This document shows, one piece after another, positions 1 to 11,561 of a DNA stretch of 64,000 nucleotides. The position numbers and the translations under genes were made by a program. This stretch comes from Ascidia mentula (Eukaryota > Chordata > Ascidiacea > Phlebobranchia > Ascidiidae): positions 1,617,001-1,681,000 of the forward strand of contig OX387205.1 of NCBI GenBank assembly GCA_947561715.1. The letters run 5' to 3'. Within the stretch, counting starts at the first letter, position 1. Each line of letters begins with the position of its first letter. A model generated the notes under the pieces. That model saw only the letters and a list, made by a program, of their open reading frames with translations, searched no databases and was not told the DNA's origin.

Positions 1-2326
1 TCCCAACAAAACTCACCTCCCACACCCAGCGTGATAAATGTACCAGAGGCAGGCGAACACACACCAGTGGTGATTTACAACTCGATGAATTACGAACGAT
101 CAGGTATTTCCACACAAGAAAATTATGGACCGATTTGAAGTAATTTTAGTGGGAATTGCTCAAAAAATTACAGATATCGGTCTGTATTACTTGGGGTTGT
201 CAACGTAACGTATGTCTTGGTGTCCCATAATTGTCCCAAATAGAATGACGGACGATCACATGGACCCAATTTTTTTGCATGAAAAAAAATAACGCTTTAA
301 TTTTATTTCGAAGGTGTCATCAGGTTATACGTCTCTTCGCCTGACGTGGAGGTGACGTCATCTAGTGGTGACGTCATACACGCCCAAACAAGCGTCGTTT
401 GGACGGATGGCATCTCGACGGCCTCTGATAAATTCGAACTTTACTTCAGGGCTGTTGTGCCTGCCCTTGGGCTTGCTACATACCATATAAGGTAAAGGTA
501 TTGTGACGTCGGTCGTGACGTATATTTCTAAACCGGAAGCTTTCCTTTCCCTCAGAGCTGTTAGTAGTTCATCCCACACCACACCTTCTAAACTGCGAAT
601 TTTCAACCAATCGCCATTGAGCGCTGAGTCACGTGGAGTTTTTACCATTGAAGCGGGACAAGGGGAAGTTATTCTTCTGGACAATGGTCACCTCGTAGCC
701 ACTGTGTCGTCACAGAATGGTTATCTACAGTCGATCACAAACCAAGCAGATGGCTCCGTTACCAAGGCGAGTTTTGTGTGGAAATGATAACGCGTGACGT
801 CACTGCTCCTCCAGACGAGTCACAAAAGCTGTATCCGAGTTTTTGTAACCAAAGACCATAATTTATTTCCTACTTTCCGATCCTTGAAACTAGGCACATA
901 TACTGATTGTATTGAATCGTGTAATTTACAGATTTTCGTCTAACTTTTAACAAAAACGTTTTCGACCTTTGATATTAACTTGCGTTTTGTCTCTGCAGAC
1001 CTCGCTTGACTTCATTAAGTACGTATCTCGGATGTCCAAAGACAAATCTGGCGCTTATCTCTTCCTACCAGCCGGAGATGCCACGCCCCACGTACCTGTC
1101 GGCCACCGCCCACTTATACGTCACATAAGCGGACCAATCACGAACGAGGTTCAGGTCCTGCTGCCCAACCTCGTCCACAGACTGAGCGTATACAGTGGTG
1201 ATGGGTCAAACGCCCAACATCTCGGTGTACACGTCATTAATAATGTTGACGTCAGAAGCGGTTACGACAACAAGGAGATAGCTATGCGTGTGACGTCAGA
1301 TATTACGTCAGGGACGAGATTCTACACGGATTTGAATGGGTTTCAGACTCAGTCGAGAACAACTTACGATAAATTGCCGAAACAAGCGAACTTTTATCCA
1401 ATGCCAGCCATGGCTTTCATCCAGGATGAGAAGAAAAGGTGAGGACGTAGTTTTGGAAATCGTTGTGATTTAGACTTGTTTTGTTCACTAATTATACAAA
1501 AGCCGTCGTCAATGTTGAAATGTCATGTCTTTTTTCCTAATTATTTTAAGAATAATCTACAACAGTGTTATACAAATACTGATTGCATAACTGCCTTTTA
1601 AAAAGGTGCCTCCCGTGCAACCAATTTATTCTACAGCTTTATTGACAAAACCACCTCTGATGATAGCATTAACATATATTACTGCCACCTTGCAGGTTGT
1701 CAATTCTCACCGGCCAACCACTAGGTGTCGCATCGTTACGTTCGGGTGAATTGGAAGTAATCATGGATCGCCGATTGATGCAAGATGATAACCGTGGACT
1801 TGGTCAGGGCGTAAAGGACAATGTTCCAACTCCGGAATCTTTTGTGATTATGGTCGAACAATGGAAAAGTGACTTCACAAAGAGCGACGCGACGCTCAGT
1901 TATCCGTCGTTGGCCGCTCATATGTTGTCATGGCAACTCTTGCACCCGGTTCGTTCCATGATTCCGGTGGAAGGCGCTGGGACGTCATTGCGCCCAAGTC
2001 ACGTGCCACAGACATCATTCCCCTGTGACGTGTTACTGCTTAACTTGCGAAGCATTCATGACTTCACACGACCTTTGCCCTCCGACGAAACGGCTCTCTT
2101 GCTCCACCGTGTGGGCTACGAGTGCGACCTCGATTCAGGAAAATACTTCAACGCGAACTGTTCCCCTCCGAGCGATAGTTACATCACAATGACGTCACTA
2201 TTTAAGCAAGATAAAGCGTGCGAAACGTCATTATCGCTCATGCATCAGCGCAGAGCGGTCGACGGAGGCGAGAGAATAGATTTACAAACAATGGAAATCA
2301 AAGCTTACAAGTTGAATTTGACGTGA
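1..2326 (+). CDS. MAN2A: Alpha-mannosidase II (Golgi, GH38), C-terminal part; 5' end outside window
   Basis: Golgi enzyme that trims mannose from N-glycan intermediates before complex-glycan synthesis. Five exons are visible: 1-103, 314-491, 556-766, 999-1438 and 1696-2326 (stop TGA). Phases agree at every junction. The translation follows vertebrate MAN2A closely over the C-terminal beta domains: 'VRLYVSSPDVEV'-type strands, then 'RFYTDLNGFQTQ', 'QANFYPMPAMAFIQDE', 'LDRRLMQDDNRGLGQG' (here IMDRRLMQDDNRGLGQG) and the 'SLSLMH' motif near the end. The catalytic N-terminal GH38 barrel and membrane anchor lie left of base 1. The 492-555 intron is only 64 bp. The intron after 766 uses a GC donor. 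Identification is firm; MAN2A1 versus MAN2A2 cannot be told apart and probably predates that vertebrate split. Confidence 0.95.
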
Positions 2327-3050
2327 TAAGACACAACGCGCAGTAGTTTTGCCACCAGGTGTCGCTCCGGGGTGAAGGCTTTCCGTGCTTTGGTTGATCG
2401 TGTTTGCTAAACAGTGCGTCGAGCAACTTGCAGCTATAGTTGTGCGCAAATCACCCATTGTACGTGAATCCCGTACATATCATTCCATTACGCTATGAGA
2501 TTATTGACGTCACTCTATTTTTGCCTTAATGCTTGAGCGATTTTGCGTCGATTTATTCATTTGCTGAATATATAGGACAGTATTTATCATAAGTTATTTT
2601 CGCCCTTTTCGTTAAGACACTTTTGCATTCACTAGCAGTCCATGGTTGAGATAAGCGTGAGTTTAGTGTTAACCACAGTAGAACCATTTCTATACATGCT
2701 TGAGCCAGTCTTCTGTGTGTCTTTCTACCTTTGTGCTTGTCTATAAGTAGTTATTTCCCGTCTACCTGCAAGTGCATACTAGCAACTGTATACAAAGTTT
2801 TTCGTGGCGCAATTCCTTCATTGTCACACAAGCGGTTGATTGTTTGTTTTTGAACTTATTATTCGAAGCCATATTGCAACAAAATACAAGTATGCGATCC
2901 TTAAACGGGAAAATGTTCACCTTCTTAGTTTTTTTGCATTAAGTATTTAATTTGGGCCTCCAAACGTTGGCATAAACTGTAACACTGTTCATTATACAGT
3001 TTTGATTCTAGTGCACTTTTTTGTGCTTTACGGTTACAAAATAAAAAGGT
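2327..3050 (+). other. 3' UTR of the mannosidase gene
   Basis: AT-rich noncoding sequence follows the stop codon. The first clear poly(A) signal, AATAAA, is at 3040-3045, so the transcript probably ends near 3060. No other gene is seen here. Confidence 0.6.
3040..3045 (+). terminator. Poly(A) signal AATAAA of mannosidase gene
   Basis: This is the first canonical hexamer downstream of the MAN2A stop codon, in an A/T-rich context about 715 bp after the stop. Confidence 0.5.
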
Positions 3051-3107
3051 TATTTATAAGTAAATTAGTTCATAAACTGAAAGCACTTTTTTCTACTTAA
3101 TACTGAC

Positions 3108-3175
3108 ATGGCCCATTGGCCCGCCTGTCAAGTTTTTGATAATTTTTGGCCCGCAAAATTTTGCCAACTCCTCTT
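3108..3175. repeat. Possible degenerate hAT-type fragment with 'GGCCCGC' motifs
   Basis: The stretch has two copies of GGCCCGC about 40 bp apart around a T-rich segment. This resembles the subterminal part of hAT elements that carry GGCCCGCGGG near their ends. No terminal inverted repeat or target duplication was found, so it is a weak call. The rest of 3061-3899 holds only an unrecognised 82-codon open frame (3280-3528) that I do not support as a gene. Confidence 0.25.
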
Positions 3176-3899
3176 TTTCATCTTTATGTGAAATTCACAT
3201 GGAAAAAGTAGCTATGTTTGGTTACGCTTTGTGGTATAAGGCATCGCCATCCGTATGGGAAATGTAATAGAGTTTAGTTTTGTATGATTTATTTAAAAAT
3301 GAAAATTGCGATCAGATAGTGAAAATTTCGAATTTGGGTGGTTTAACAATAGTCAGAATCATAGGTATCTGCGTACAATTTGGGGTCATTGAGCAGCAAC
3401 AAAGCCGACATCTGTTCGATAAATGCTGCGATGTGAAAGTATACAATAGAGAAACAAGTGCCGGTCTCATGATACTAATAATTGGAAACGTTAAATTGAA
3501 AGATTGGGACAATCAGTCTGCACAATAACAAAACAAATGTAAAAGCGAGTTCATCTCATACAATGCGAAGTTATGTCAACCATGTGGCAATAATTGACAA
3601 ATTTATTGACAAATCATTTAGTTCGATAATGGCTCGTCTAATCCAGTACAATGGCAAAGTTTCTTTTCTGGTGAAAATTTCTAATGTCAAGTGTTAGATA
3701 CAAAAGTCCATAAGTACCGTACATAGGCGACTTAGGCGGTTGGATGAGGTAATTGTAACAGAATCGTGTGATTAAACGCATTACAGATCACTGATTATTC
3801 TGTTGGCTTAGTGAAGAGAATTGTACTAAGCAAACGAACTGGCAATGATTAAAATCATTTCTGATAAGTGGTTGGATTGAGAGCACAAATCACGTCTCA

Positions 3900-5310
3900 T
3901 CAACACATTCCGCAGCAAGTGTTGGGATACATCTCGGATTTCATGTCTCTGGCGAGTTGGCACTGGGCACACGCACTGCACCAAACGCTCTGGCAAACGT
4001 CATCCATCATGGTACCCTGTCGTGTAATATTCAATACTTTAACGTTCAATAGCCAGCTTACAAAACACTTTATTGTTTTTGTTTTTTTACATTTGAAATA
4101 GTGAATGACATTATTCCATTGTACGCGCTTTATTAAAAAATATAAACTGGCGTGCGCGTTTGAATCAATGTTGTGCTTTTATACTATTTAATACTGTATT
4201 TCTTTAACTTTATAGTAACAAGTATGATCGTAATCAGATAACCTCGACTGACATTTCCCCTAACCCATCACCTCAATTCCGTGTTTCATTCTATACTTAG
4301 TCCTCATCGATGCAAGACCAACCGCTCCACAAGCTCCCACGCATCCGTCCTCCTCAAGCTTCTTTGCCAGCGCACAACTTAAACACAACCCGCAGAAGTA
4401 CGAACAGCAGCCTTAAAATATGTTCAATCTGATTAAATACAAAAAAAACACATATTCCAGCACCTTGGTGAAACCCTGACGTGGTACATAACAACGCTTA
4501 TTGCTGCACTATGTTTGTCACTGAGATATTTTTGTTGCAGGATTACATCTAGTGATGCACCGAAACAGCAATATTTTTATTCGGCCGAAACCGAATATTC
4601 GGCAAAAGTTGCCGAATAAATTCGGCCGAATAAACCGAAACTAATTTTGGTATTCATCTCTTTAAACGCAATAAATTTAAACAAAACATGTGCTAGATTG
4701 GATCGAATCTTATCATGCAGCCTTTTTTTGGCACTCGACTGCTGTACAAACTGCCTAAAGTCGATTTTCATTATTTCGGTGACAATAAACAAACAAACCG
4801 AAAACAATCGCACTGTTTGAACAATGATTCTAATCTATACTAAACTTTGCGTATCATCGTTGCATGCAGTAAAAAGTTTCGGTTTCGGCCGAAACCGAAT
4901 AATTATGAAAACCTTAGTTTCGGCCGAATAAATTCGGCAAACCGAACTTTCGGTGCATCCCTAATTACATCCTAACATAGTTGTTTATAACCATGGTGCG
5001 TACATTTGTAACATTATGGTTGGTTATATAAATACAGAGAAAATCTTAAGAATCACTGTATCAACAGTTGTTTTCTATATGATTTACATTCTCCAGCAAC
5101 AAAAATCTTCACTAAATACTTACAAACATGGCAGTCAGCGCAACAGTCACACAAGCCACTGGACCATTGTCTTCCGCCATGCGTTGGTTGCGTCACAATC
5201 ACGGTTGTCTGTGTGGCATAACCCGCGGAAGTTGGTTGGGTGTTTACGGGCCCATGGTAAACTCCAGGTTGGGGTTGTTCGTCATGCAATCGTGAGTATT
5301 TATTAGACAT
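3900..5310 (-). CDS. PLAC8/cornifelin-family cysteine-rich protein
   Basis: Three exons on the minus strand: 5124-5310 (ATG at 5310), 4272-4411 and 3900-4016 (stop ends at 3900), giving 147 residues with matching phases. After a polar, Pro/Gln/Thr-rich N-terminus comes the PLAC8 core: 'QWSSGLCDCCADCHVCCCS', then 'FCGLCLSCALAKKLEEDGC', then 'GLASMRTKYRMKHGI', then 'CAQCQLARDMK' near the end. The CxxCxxCQL-like run and the R(T/M)KYR segment are typical of PLAC8, cornifelin and plant PCR/FW2.2 proteins, which sit at membranes and have varied roles. The exact function is not predictable. A hAT MITE occupies most of the first intron. Confidence 0.9.
4550..4963. mobile_element. hAT-superfamily MITE with perfect 8-bp target duplication
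   Basis: The ends read TAGTGATGCACCGAAA (4550 on) and, inverted, TAGGGATGCACCGAAA (to 4963). The subterminal regions are rich in TTCGGCCGAA palindromes. The 8-bp direct repeat ATTACATC lies immediately outside both ends (4542-4549 and 4964-4971), as expected of hAT transposition. The 414-bp element has no transposase; a 78-codon minus-strand frame inside it (4577-4813) is not recognisable. It lies in intron 1 of the PLAC8-like gene. Confidence 0.93.
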
Positions 5311-6405
5311 GGTTTACTGGCCTATGACAACCTCAGCAGCAAAACCTGATAAAAAAACAAGTGTTCGCTACACTTTTTACTCTACCAAATCGTTACGTCC
5401 TCTTCCAATAGTCTATAAATGGTAAAAGACGAGCCTTGATTCTAGCTAGTAGCTGTCATTCAATTTCCAAACATCTGACAAACTACTCTATCCTTAGCTG
5501 CTGAATATCTCCGTTAATATTAACCCACTTACCGCCTTCACTACGCATCAGTACTGTTCCGCAATGCAGCCACACAGGGCAATAATTAACCCGATAAAAT
5601 GCGAAAGCTCTTTATATAATAGCGCATCCATTGTATCATATCTTTGTAGGCATGGTGCTCACTGGTCAAATGCGTCACTATTATCAACAAGCCGCATATT
5701 CAGAGATGCATTTCGTCCTCTTGCCAATTTTCGCCCCGAGATCTTGCCAGTTTCTTGTCATGTTTCGTTTGGCCCTTTTTCCCTTTTTCCGTCATGTGAC
5801 GATAAAGCGTGATTCACGTGACGTTTGGTCACGGCTTAATGAACATGCATTACCTGCCGAACATACCAGTTGCAAACGAAGTATGTTAAAAATAGTAACA
5901 AAATGATACATGACCCTTTGTAGTTTGTCCTAAAAATATGATCTTGGCTGTTGCATTTAAGTATTTGAACATCACTGCACAATACCTTTCATTCACTTCC
6001 TATATTATTACATTTTTTATGGTCTTATCATGCAAAATAACATGAAAATTTAATGTTCACACAGTTCTGTTTTTTAATTTTTGAAAGGAACCAAACTATT
6101 GAGAAACATCATACTTTTTATGAAGTTTGGAAATATAATTCGATAATTCTGTTGTGGCGGATTAAAAACAGCTTGGCACACGTTGGACAGTTCATGTCAG
6201 TAAAACTAAACGTTCGAAAAGTTTGTTTCCAGTTGTATTCAAATCTGAATAAAAATCTACTGTTTGTGAAAAAAACGTGCTAAACGTAGACATCTGAGGT
6301 CTATAGTGTGTTTTGTAAAATTGTAATAGCTTAACATGCATCTTTCATTTCTTACCGCAGTTATTACTTGTTGTACTGATTTATTATTGCACTACATAGA
6401 CAAAC
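5311..6405. other. Intergenic region between divergent PLAC8-like and C11orf98-like genes
   Basis: About 1.1 kb lies between the two starts and must hold the PLAC8-like promoter. Overlapping 80-90 codon plus-strand frames at 5564-5906 show no recognisable domain and no splice context that I trust. The sequence is otherwise AT-rich, with no repeat seen. Confidence 0.4.
6345..6360 (+). promoter_or_regulatory. Splice-acceptor-like site upstream of C11orf98-like ATG
   Basis: A pyrimidine-rich tract ending in CGCAG (acceptor AG at 6359-6360) lies 45 bp upstream of the start codon, with no upstream exon evident. In tunicates such a site may receive a spliced leader in trans. Ordinary cis-splicing of a 5' UTR exon is the alternative. 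Confidence 0.4.
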
Positions 6406-6983
6406 ATGGTTGCAACCACTATAAATCGACCAAAAAAGGTATAGAGAGCCCTAAGTTAGTGTTGAATTTACTAAAAAAAACAAAGAAAGCTTACACATTA
6501 CTTTTAGGCCCTCTACAAGAACTTTTTCAAGTTGAAACGTGTACAAAAGCAACGAAGAAAGAAAAATCTTCCAAAAAAAGAAGGTGCCATCCCTGATGCT
6601 GAACTGGTTCCTAAAGGAGTGCTCAAAAAACGAATGTAACTACACTTTACCTTCTGAAAATTAAACTTGTCATGTTAAAACAATATTTGTTACAAATTTT
6701 GGCAGGACTTCATCAAGAGCTAACATAACCTTGTCAGGAAAGAAAAAGAGAAAGATTATGAAACAACTGCGAAGATTAGAATCGGACAAACTTAAAATGG
6801 ATGGTAAAATGCTTACAAATATTGAGCTCGATGGTTTTACATTTGCCTTAAAAAATAAGAGTTGTTTCATTGTTTGTTTTGTTTAACCCAAGTTTGTTCC
6901 AATTAGTTTCCCAGACCACTTCCACGAAAAGAAAAACAGCAAAATCTAAGAAAACCGGGAATGAAACGATGGACTTGAGTTGA
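6406..6983 (+). CDS. C11orf98: C11orf98-like small basic protein
   Basis: Four exons (6406-6438, 6532-6635, 6706-6803, 6907-6983) encode 103 residues with consistent phases. Recognition rests on an N-terminal 'INRPKK', a long Lys/Arg-rich stretch, 'LKKRMTSSRANITLSGKKK' in exons 2-3, and an acidic/polar tail ending 'ETMDLS'. This matches the uncharacterised vertebrate C11orf98 family (INRP start, then LKKR..S.RANITLSGKK). The protein is about one third basic residues, so a nuclear or nucleolar location is likely but inferred. A poly(A) signal lies at 7168-7173. No function is assigned. Confidence 0.88.
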
Positions 6984-7167
6984 ATGGTGGTCGGTTTCTT
7001 TCAACACTTTATGAAATTTCACTCCGTGGGAGATCTGGTGGATGGTAAAAGACAGTGGGAAGAAAAACTTCTCCATCTGTGTTTTTGTTTTTTAAGAGAA
7101 ACTTGCTTTCAAATTTTGTTTTTCTTATTTTTAGTGGCTTTTTTAGTAAGCTGAAATTGTTGAGTAA

Positions 7168-7173
7168 AATAAA
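7168..7173 (+). terminator. Poly(A) signal AATAAA of C11orf98-like gene
   Basis: Canonical hexamer 185 bp after the stop codon. Confidence 0.5.
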
Positions 7174-7199
7174 ACTGTCTATATTGTGGCTGTTTGTTT

Positions 7200-8685
7200 G
7201 TAATATTCCATATCCAAAATGGGCTTAATATCATTAAAATTATGAATTTGTGTGTATTGGGTTTGTGATTTTTGTCTTGCACTGTGGCTGTTTTTTCTTG
7301 CAGGATGATATCATTGAATTCAACTTAATATTATTTTTCTCTGTACAGAACGCATGCTTGCTTTTCATTAATTTTTAGTGAGTTCGTTTATATTTTACCC
7401 TTGGGTGAAACAGTTGACGGTGGTAAATGGTCATTTACTAGTTGGGCCTTGGAAACAACGAATTTACCATTGCAATATTTTGCGTTTATGGAAATATTTT
7501 TGTTTAGATTTGACTAAAGCAAAACGGATGAGTGTGGCCCATGTTACAGCAGTCTTTGCTGCAGTTGAATATGTGGAAACACACAAAAGATTCGGCGAAA
7601 ACCGAATACACATTGACGTCAAAATCGCACGCAACATTTGTTTTTTTGTCGTAGCCACGAAGTTCTATTATTCTTATCTTCGGTCTACAGTGAATGGAAA
7701 ATACTACTACACCCAATCACAAAGTTTTTTCCAAACTTGACCCACATATAAGTATTTGTAAAACAGAAATCTGTGCGAATTTTAATGATTAGGCGTGAAC
7801 AGGGCCACCTGTTGCTTGTTTATGTTTCATAAAAAACGTATCTGATGCTTGGGTATTACAGAAATCCTGCATTAGTTTACACCGGTCTCTTAAAATGGCC
7901 AACATTTACATAAAACGCGTTCACGTTATTTCTTGTAGGATACTTAGAGGCAAACCCCTATTCCCAGCTAAAAATATGCGTAGAAAGCGTTCAACTTTCG
8001 TGAACCACTCACTTACAAATTGCCATGACGACGCAAATCAAAAATTCCACGTTATTTACTTCAAAGAGACTAATTCAATTGTTGGCTAACCCCCAAAACT
8101 GGAAATATACAAATGTTGCAAAAGTTGGTTTGCTAATAAAATGATCACCAAGTAAACGCTTCATTTGGCAATCTTTGGCCTAACGATAGAAAGTTCAAAT
8201 ATATGTTGCATCGTATTGTTTTCTTATGTTGAACAATTTGAGGATGGAATGCATCATATTTTCTGTGGTGTTATTGCAATAGCATCCAGGATGCAAAACA
8301 CCGTACCTTTTTTTTAAGTCACGACATTGTGTGCCGCTAGATGTCTCTGCAGAGTCAGGAAAAGCGAAGCTGTGCGGTTGAAAGCGATGGCAGCATAATT
8401 TATTTCGCCGTACGACTGAACATGAAATGGAACATTTAGTTGCTCACAAATAACCGTTGCCGTTTAAAATGTGATTTTGTCATATGGAAAAGACGTGCTT
8501 GTGGCACAATGCCCTCTTCATGGCATATCAACATGCTTCATAATCAACATGCTGTTTGGGCATTGACAGCATCAATATAATACAAATATATACAAAAATA
8601 GAATATAACAAAACCAGTACCATAAGTATATTTGAAAACAACAGTAAAACAAATCATAATGATTTTAATTAAAATATATCCGCTG
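7200..8685. other. Intergenic stretch without a supported gene
   Basis: The longest frame (7378-7740, plus, 120 codons, non-ATG start) has no recognisable motif, and short frames overlap it on both strands. No RNA gene or repeat with clear ends was seen. Confidence 0.4.
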
Positions 8686-8689
8686 ATCT

Positions 8690-9235
8690 TTTGTGTTCCA
8701 GTAAACGTGGATTTCGCACTATTGCTATGTTAAGTAGGTGTCGGATTAAAAGATATACTATGTTGAAGCGTTCGATTACTTGTAGAATAATCTTCTTTTT
8801 CTTATGCAATGCATTTTTCTGTAAAGAGAACGCTTTTAAATCTGGTTACATGTATGTTTGTCTTTATGACATCACAAAGTCAAGCTTCGTGACACCACAG
8901 ATGCAGCATTTTTTCCGACCAGTCAACAAACTACTACAACTAGCAGACAAACCATGGCTCTGACAAGTAATGAAACATAACAGCCAGCAAACACAACAGT
9001 CAGCCTCAAGACAAATCAAACACATCCATTAATTTTGTATTGGGACACGCCATGGGGTGTTCCAGACTATATCCCTGTTGAAGGCAGCACAATGGGAGAT
9101 TGCATCAACAGCAATGATGGAAATAAGTTGGGCGGATGTGCTCTTTCATTTCACAGTTATGTAAAGAAATCATATTCTGTAGTAGGATTGCCTGTAAGTG
9201 GTTCCCACATTCCTGCGTTTTCGCTCTGGTAATGA
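8690..9235 (+). pseudogene. Decayed copy 1 of the fucosyltransferase first coding exon
   Basis: An acceptor-like 'gtgttccag' (to 8700) is followed at 8761 by an ATG opening a membrane-anchor-like segment ('LKRSITCRIIFFFL'), as in the two intact copies. The GT10 start is recognisable at 9010-9150: 'THPLILYWDTPWGVPDYIP', then 'STMGDCINSNDGNKL'. The two parts are in different frames, with a stop between them. After 'NKL' two small deletions relative to copy 3 shift the frame, and the splice donor at the equivalent position is lost. It is therefore very likely nonfunctional. The 2.3 kb that follows (9236-11550) holds only short unrecognised frames and an imperfect direct repeat. Confidence 0.8.
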
Positions 9236-9790
9236 ATTACACCAATGGCGGTACGTTTGTGGATCTACAGGATTCTGTTCCCTTTGTTATACAAGAAGTT
9301 TAGAATCGGATCCACACACATACATGCTTTGTTTGTTTCTTTATTATGAGATTCCTTCAATTCGCCGTGTCAGTTCTGGTCTATACCTATACAGACATTT
9401 ATTATGAGAGTAAGCTCGCGAGTCAGATAATATGGAATTTCGAATTCTTTGTTGACGCTTATCTCTCGTTTAATGTATTTATTAGCTCAACAAGATATCC
9501 CGCATTGCATTGAGATGCAGTCATGAATAGTTCTGCTTACTTGACATATAACAATGCAACTTATTTCAAATATCAAGGCTAATTCATCAATCTAAATTGT
9601 ACAGCACACCTTAATCATGACAGTATGGCACAACCAGTACGATGTTTACCAATCGATGTTAGTTAAACAACATTTATTCTTAGTTTGAACATTTTGAAGA
9701 AATAGTCTCTTACCTATAGGCCACAAGCTCTGATAAACTCCTTGTGCACAGCGTATATTATTGCATACATACAGAAATGTTTATAAAAGC

Positions 9791-9968
9791 ATAGGCCAGT
9801 CCTAGGAATCAGTTTTTGCAAGAATTTCAGTGCTTTTATCCCAAAACCAACCCAAGTTGTCAGTGGGAGGTCAATGCTTTTTATAAACAAAAACAATATC
9901 CTGGTTGGATGGTTTTGTACTAGGCCAGTCCTAGGAATCAGTTATTGCATACACCGATGCTTTTATTG
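9791..9968. repeat. Imperfect direct repeat around TAGGCCAGTCCTAGGAATCA
   Basis: The 20-base core TAGGCCAGTCCTAGGAATCA starts at about 9792 and again at about 9921, followed in both copies by GTT(T/A)TTGCA and, further on, TGCTTTTAT. The spacing is about 129 bp. It may be a local tandem duplication or two fragments of one repeat family. Confidence 0.6.
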
Positions 9969-11544
9969 AAGAAATCGCTGCCACTTTGCTGTTTATATTT
10001 TCTTAAGAAATGCAGCAAACATCCATCATTGGATGGGTGCATGACTGAATTGAGACAGCAATATCCTCTGCGTTTTCGAAGGAAGTGCGCATTGTTATGA
10101 TAGAAGGCTCAGAAGGAGGGTTATTTACTAGCTTCGGAATTGTGGTTCGAGGTATAATGTGCTCATACAGGTATGCACTGAAGTTTGTGTTATATGTATG
10201 GGTAGGGGTGATATATATAATTAATAAAATGGACATGCAGTTTGCTTTAGATTCAAAGTTGGCATTCGCTGCTAACGGATAATCATAGATTTTCACAAGC
10301 AACTGTGTACGACTGAATGTGGTTTTGTCTGCACCTATTTAACTGCACAAGCATACGTATCACACTACTCATTTTAAACCCTTTTAAATCCTGATGGTAC
10401 CCTATTGAAATCACCAACCAGTTCTCGTACAGTCTATAAGAGATGATCTTGCTCCTCTCAGGGGTTTAAGCACCCTAGGTTAAGGCCTATACAGTCACAC
10501 ATGTTGATGTTTCAGTCCAATTTAAATTCTGCGTTTAATCGTGGCTTTTCCGCTGTGGTAAGTATAGAGGTTGTCAGCCAAAAACAGTTTGTTGAAATAC
10601 CGACTAATACTGTTGTACACAGCAGGGTAGCACTATTCTTTGCTGTGTGGAGCAAATGGCGCCGCGAAATTAAGATGTTATTAAATAATCTCAACACAGG
10701 AAATACAACTGTCCGTGTTCCAAATAATTTAGGATTCTATAATGTGCGTGTTGTTTTCCTATCTACCAACGCTCATCTCAAGTCTCAAAAATAATAGATT
10801 AACATACATTAGACACAACCGTTAGTTTTTACGACCTCTCCATTGTGAATCATGTCTTGCGTCCCGGTTTATGAATTGTAAAACAAAGACCACTTGGTGA
10901 TTTGGACAATGGATTGAGGGACTGTCTTTGACACAGTATTATTTCCGCACAGTAACAGCACAATAATGTCCACTCATCACTGTCATCAGCACAGTTCTGC
11001 TCTGCATTCTTTGCGAGTTGGAAAACGTTTTATGGAGTTAGATACATTGAACGACAATTAAGATATGTTTTTACCAATTTTTCGGTATTTTTCCTTGAAG
11101 ATACGCCAGAACTATACACTGCATTCAACTGGACACTGACGATGGCACATGTTTTGAAATAAAGATATATTTTTGACATAACAACGCTGACAGATTTGTA
11201 AGAATAAAAACGCTTCCATGCTTGTTGTATGAGAGACGTAATGTGGAAATCGTTACGTCGAGAGAATGATTCCCATAGAATCGATGGATAGCATTAAACT
11301 ACACTGCGCTCAATGAATTGACGTCAGTTAACTGATCTGTTTTGGTTCTTAGCATTCATATATTGGCACATGTGTTAAAAACTATATGTGTTTTGAATTG
11401 TACAGAAAATATGGCAACGTTAATGCCTGACTAAAAGCATAGAATGTTGCCGCCCCATCAGAAAAGTGTTTAGCGAGCATCCTGAGGAATCAGCAGCAAG
11501 CGTATTAAAACAACACGGATTTCCAAGCTAACGTATATTTCCTT

Positions 11545-11560
11545 TTTTCTATTCTCAGGG
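11545..11560 (+). promoter_or_regulatory. Acceptor immediately upstream of copy 2 ATG (possible trans-splice site)
   Basis: A T/C-rich tract ends in CTCAG at 11558, only 3 bp ahead of the start codon, with no upstream coding exon. This arrangement suits spliced-leader addition in tunicates, but cis-splicing of a leader exon is also possible. Confidence 0.45.
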
Positions 11561-11561
11561 A

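Noticed and set aside
3280..3528. 82-codon plus-strand frame in intergenic DNA
   Set aside because: No recognisable domain, no promoter or splice signals, and an equally long frame overlaps on the other strand.
4577..4813. 78-codon minus-strand frame inside the hAT MITE as transposase
   Set aside because: No hAT dimerisation or catalytic motif is visible; the element is too short to be autonomous.
7378..7740. 120-codon plus-strand open frame
   Set aside because: It begins at GTG, shows no family motif and no splice context, and overlaps frames on the other strand; treated as chance.
10501..10794. 97-codon plus-strand frame between fucosyltransferase exon copies
   Set aside because: No similarity to the fucosyltransferase exons or any family known to me; likely chance.
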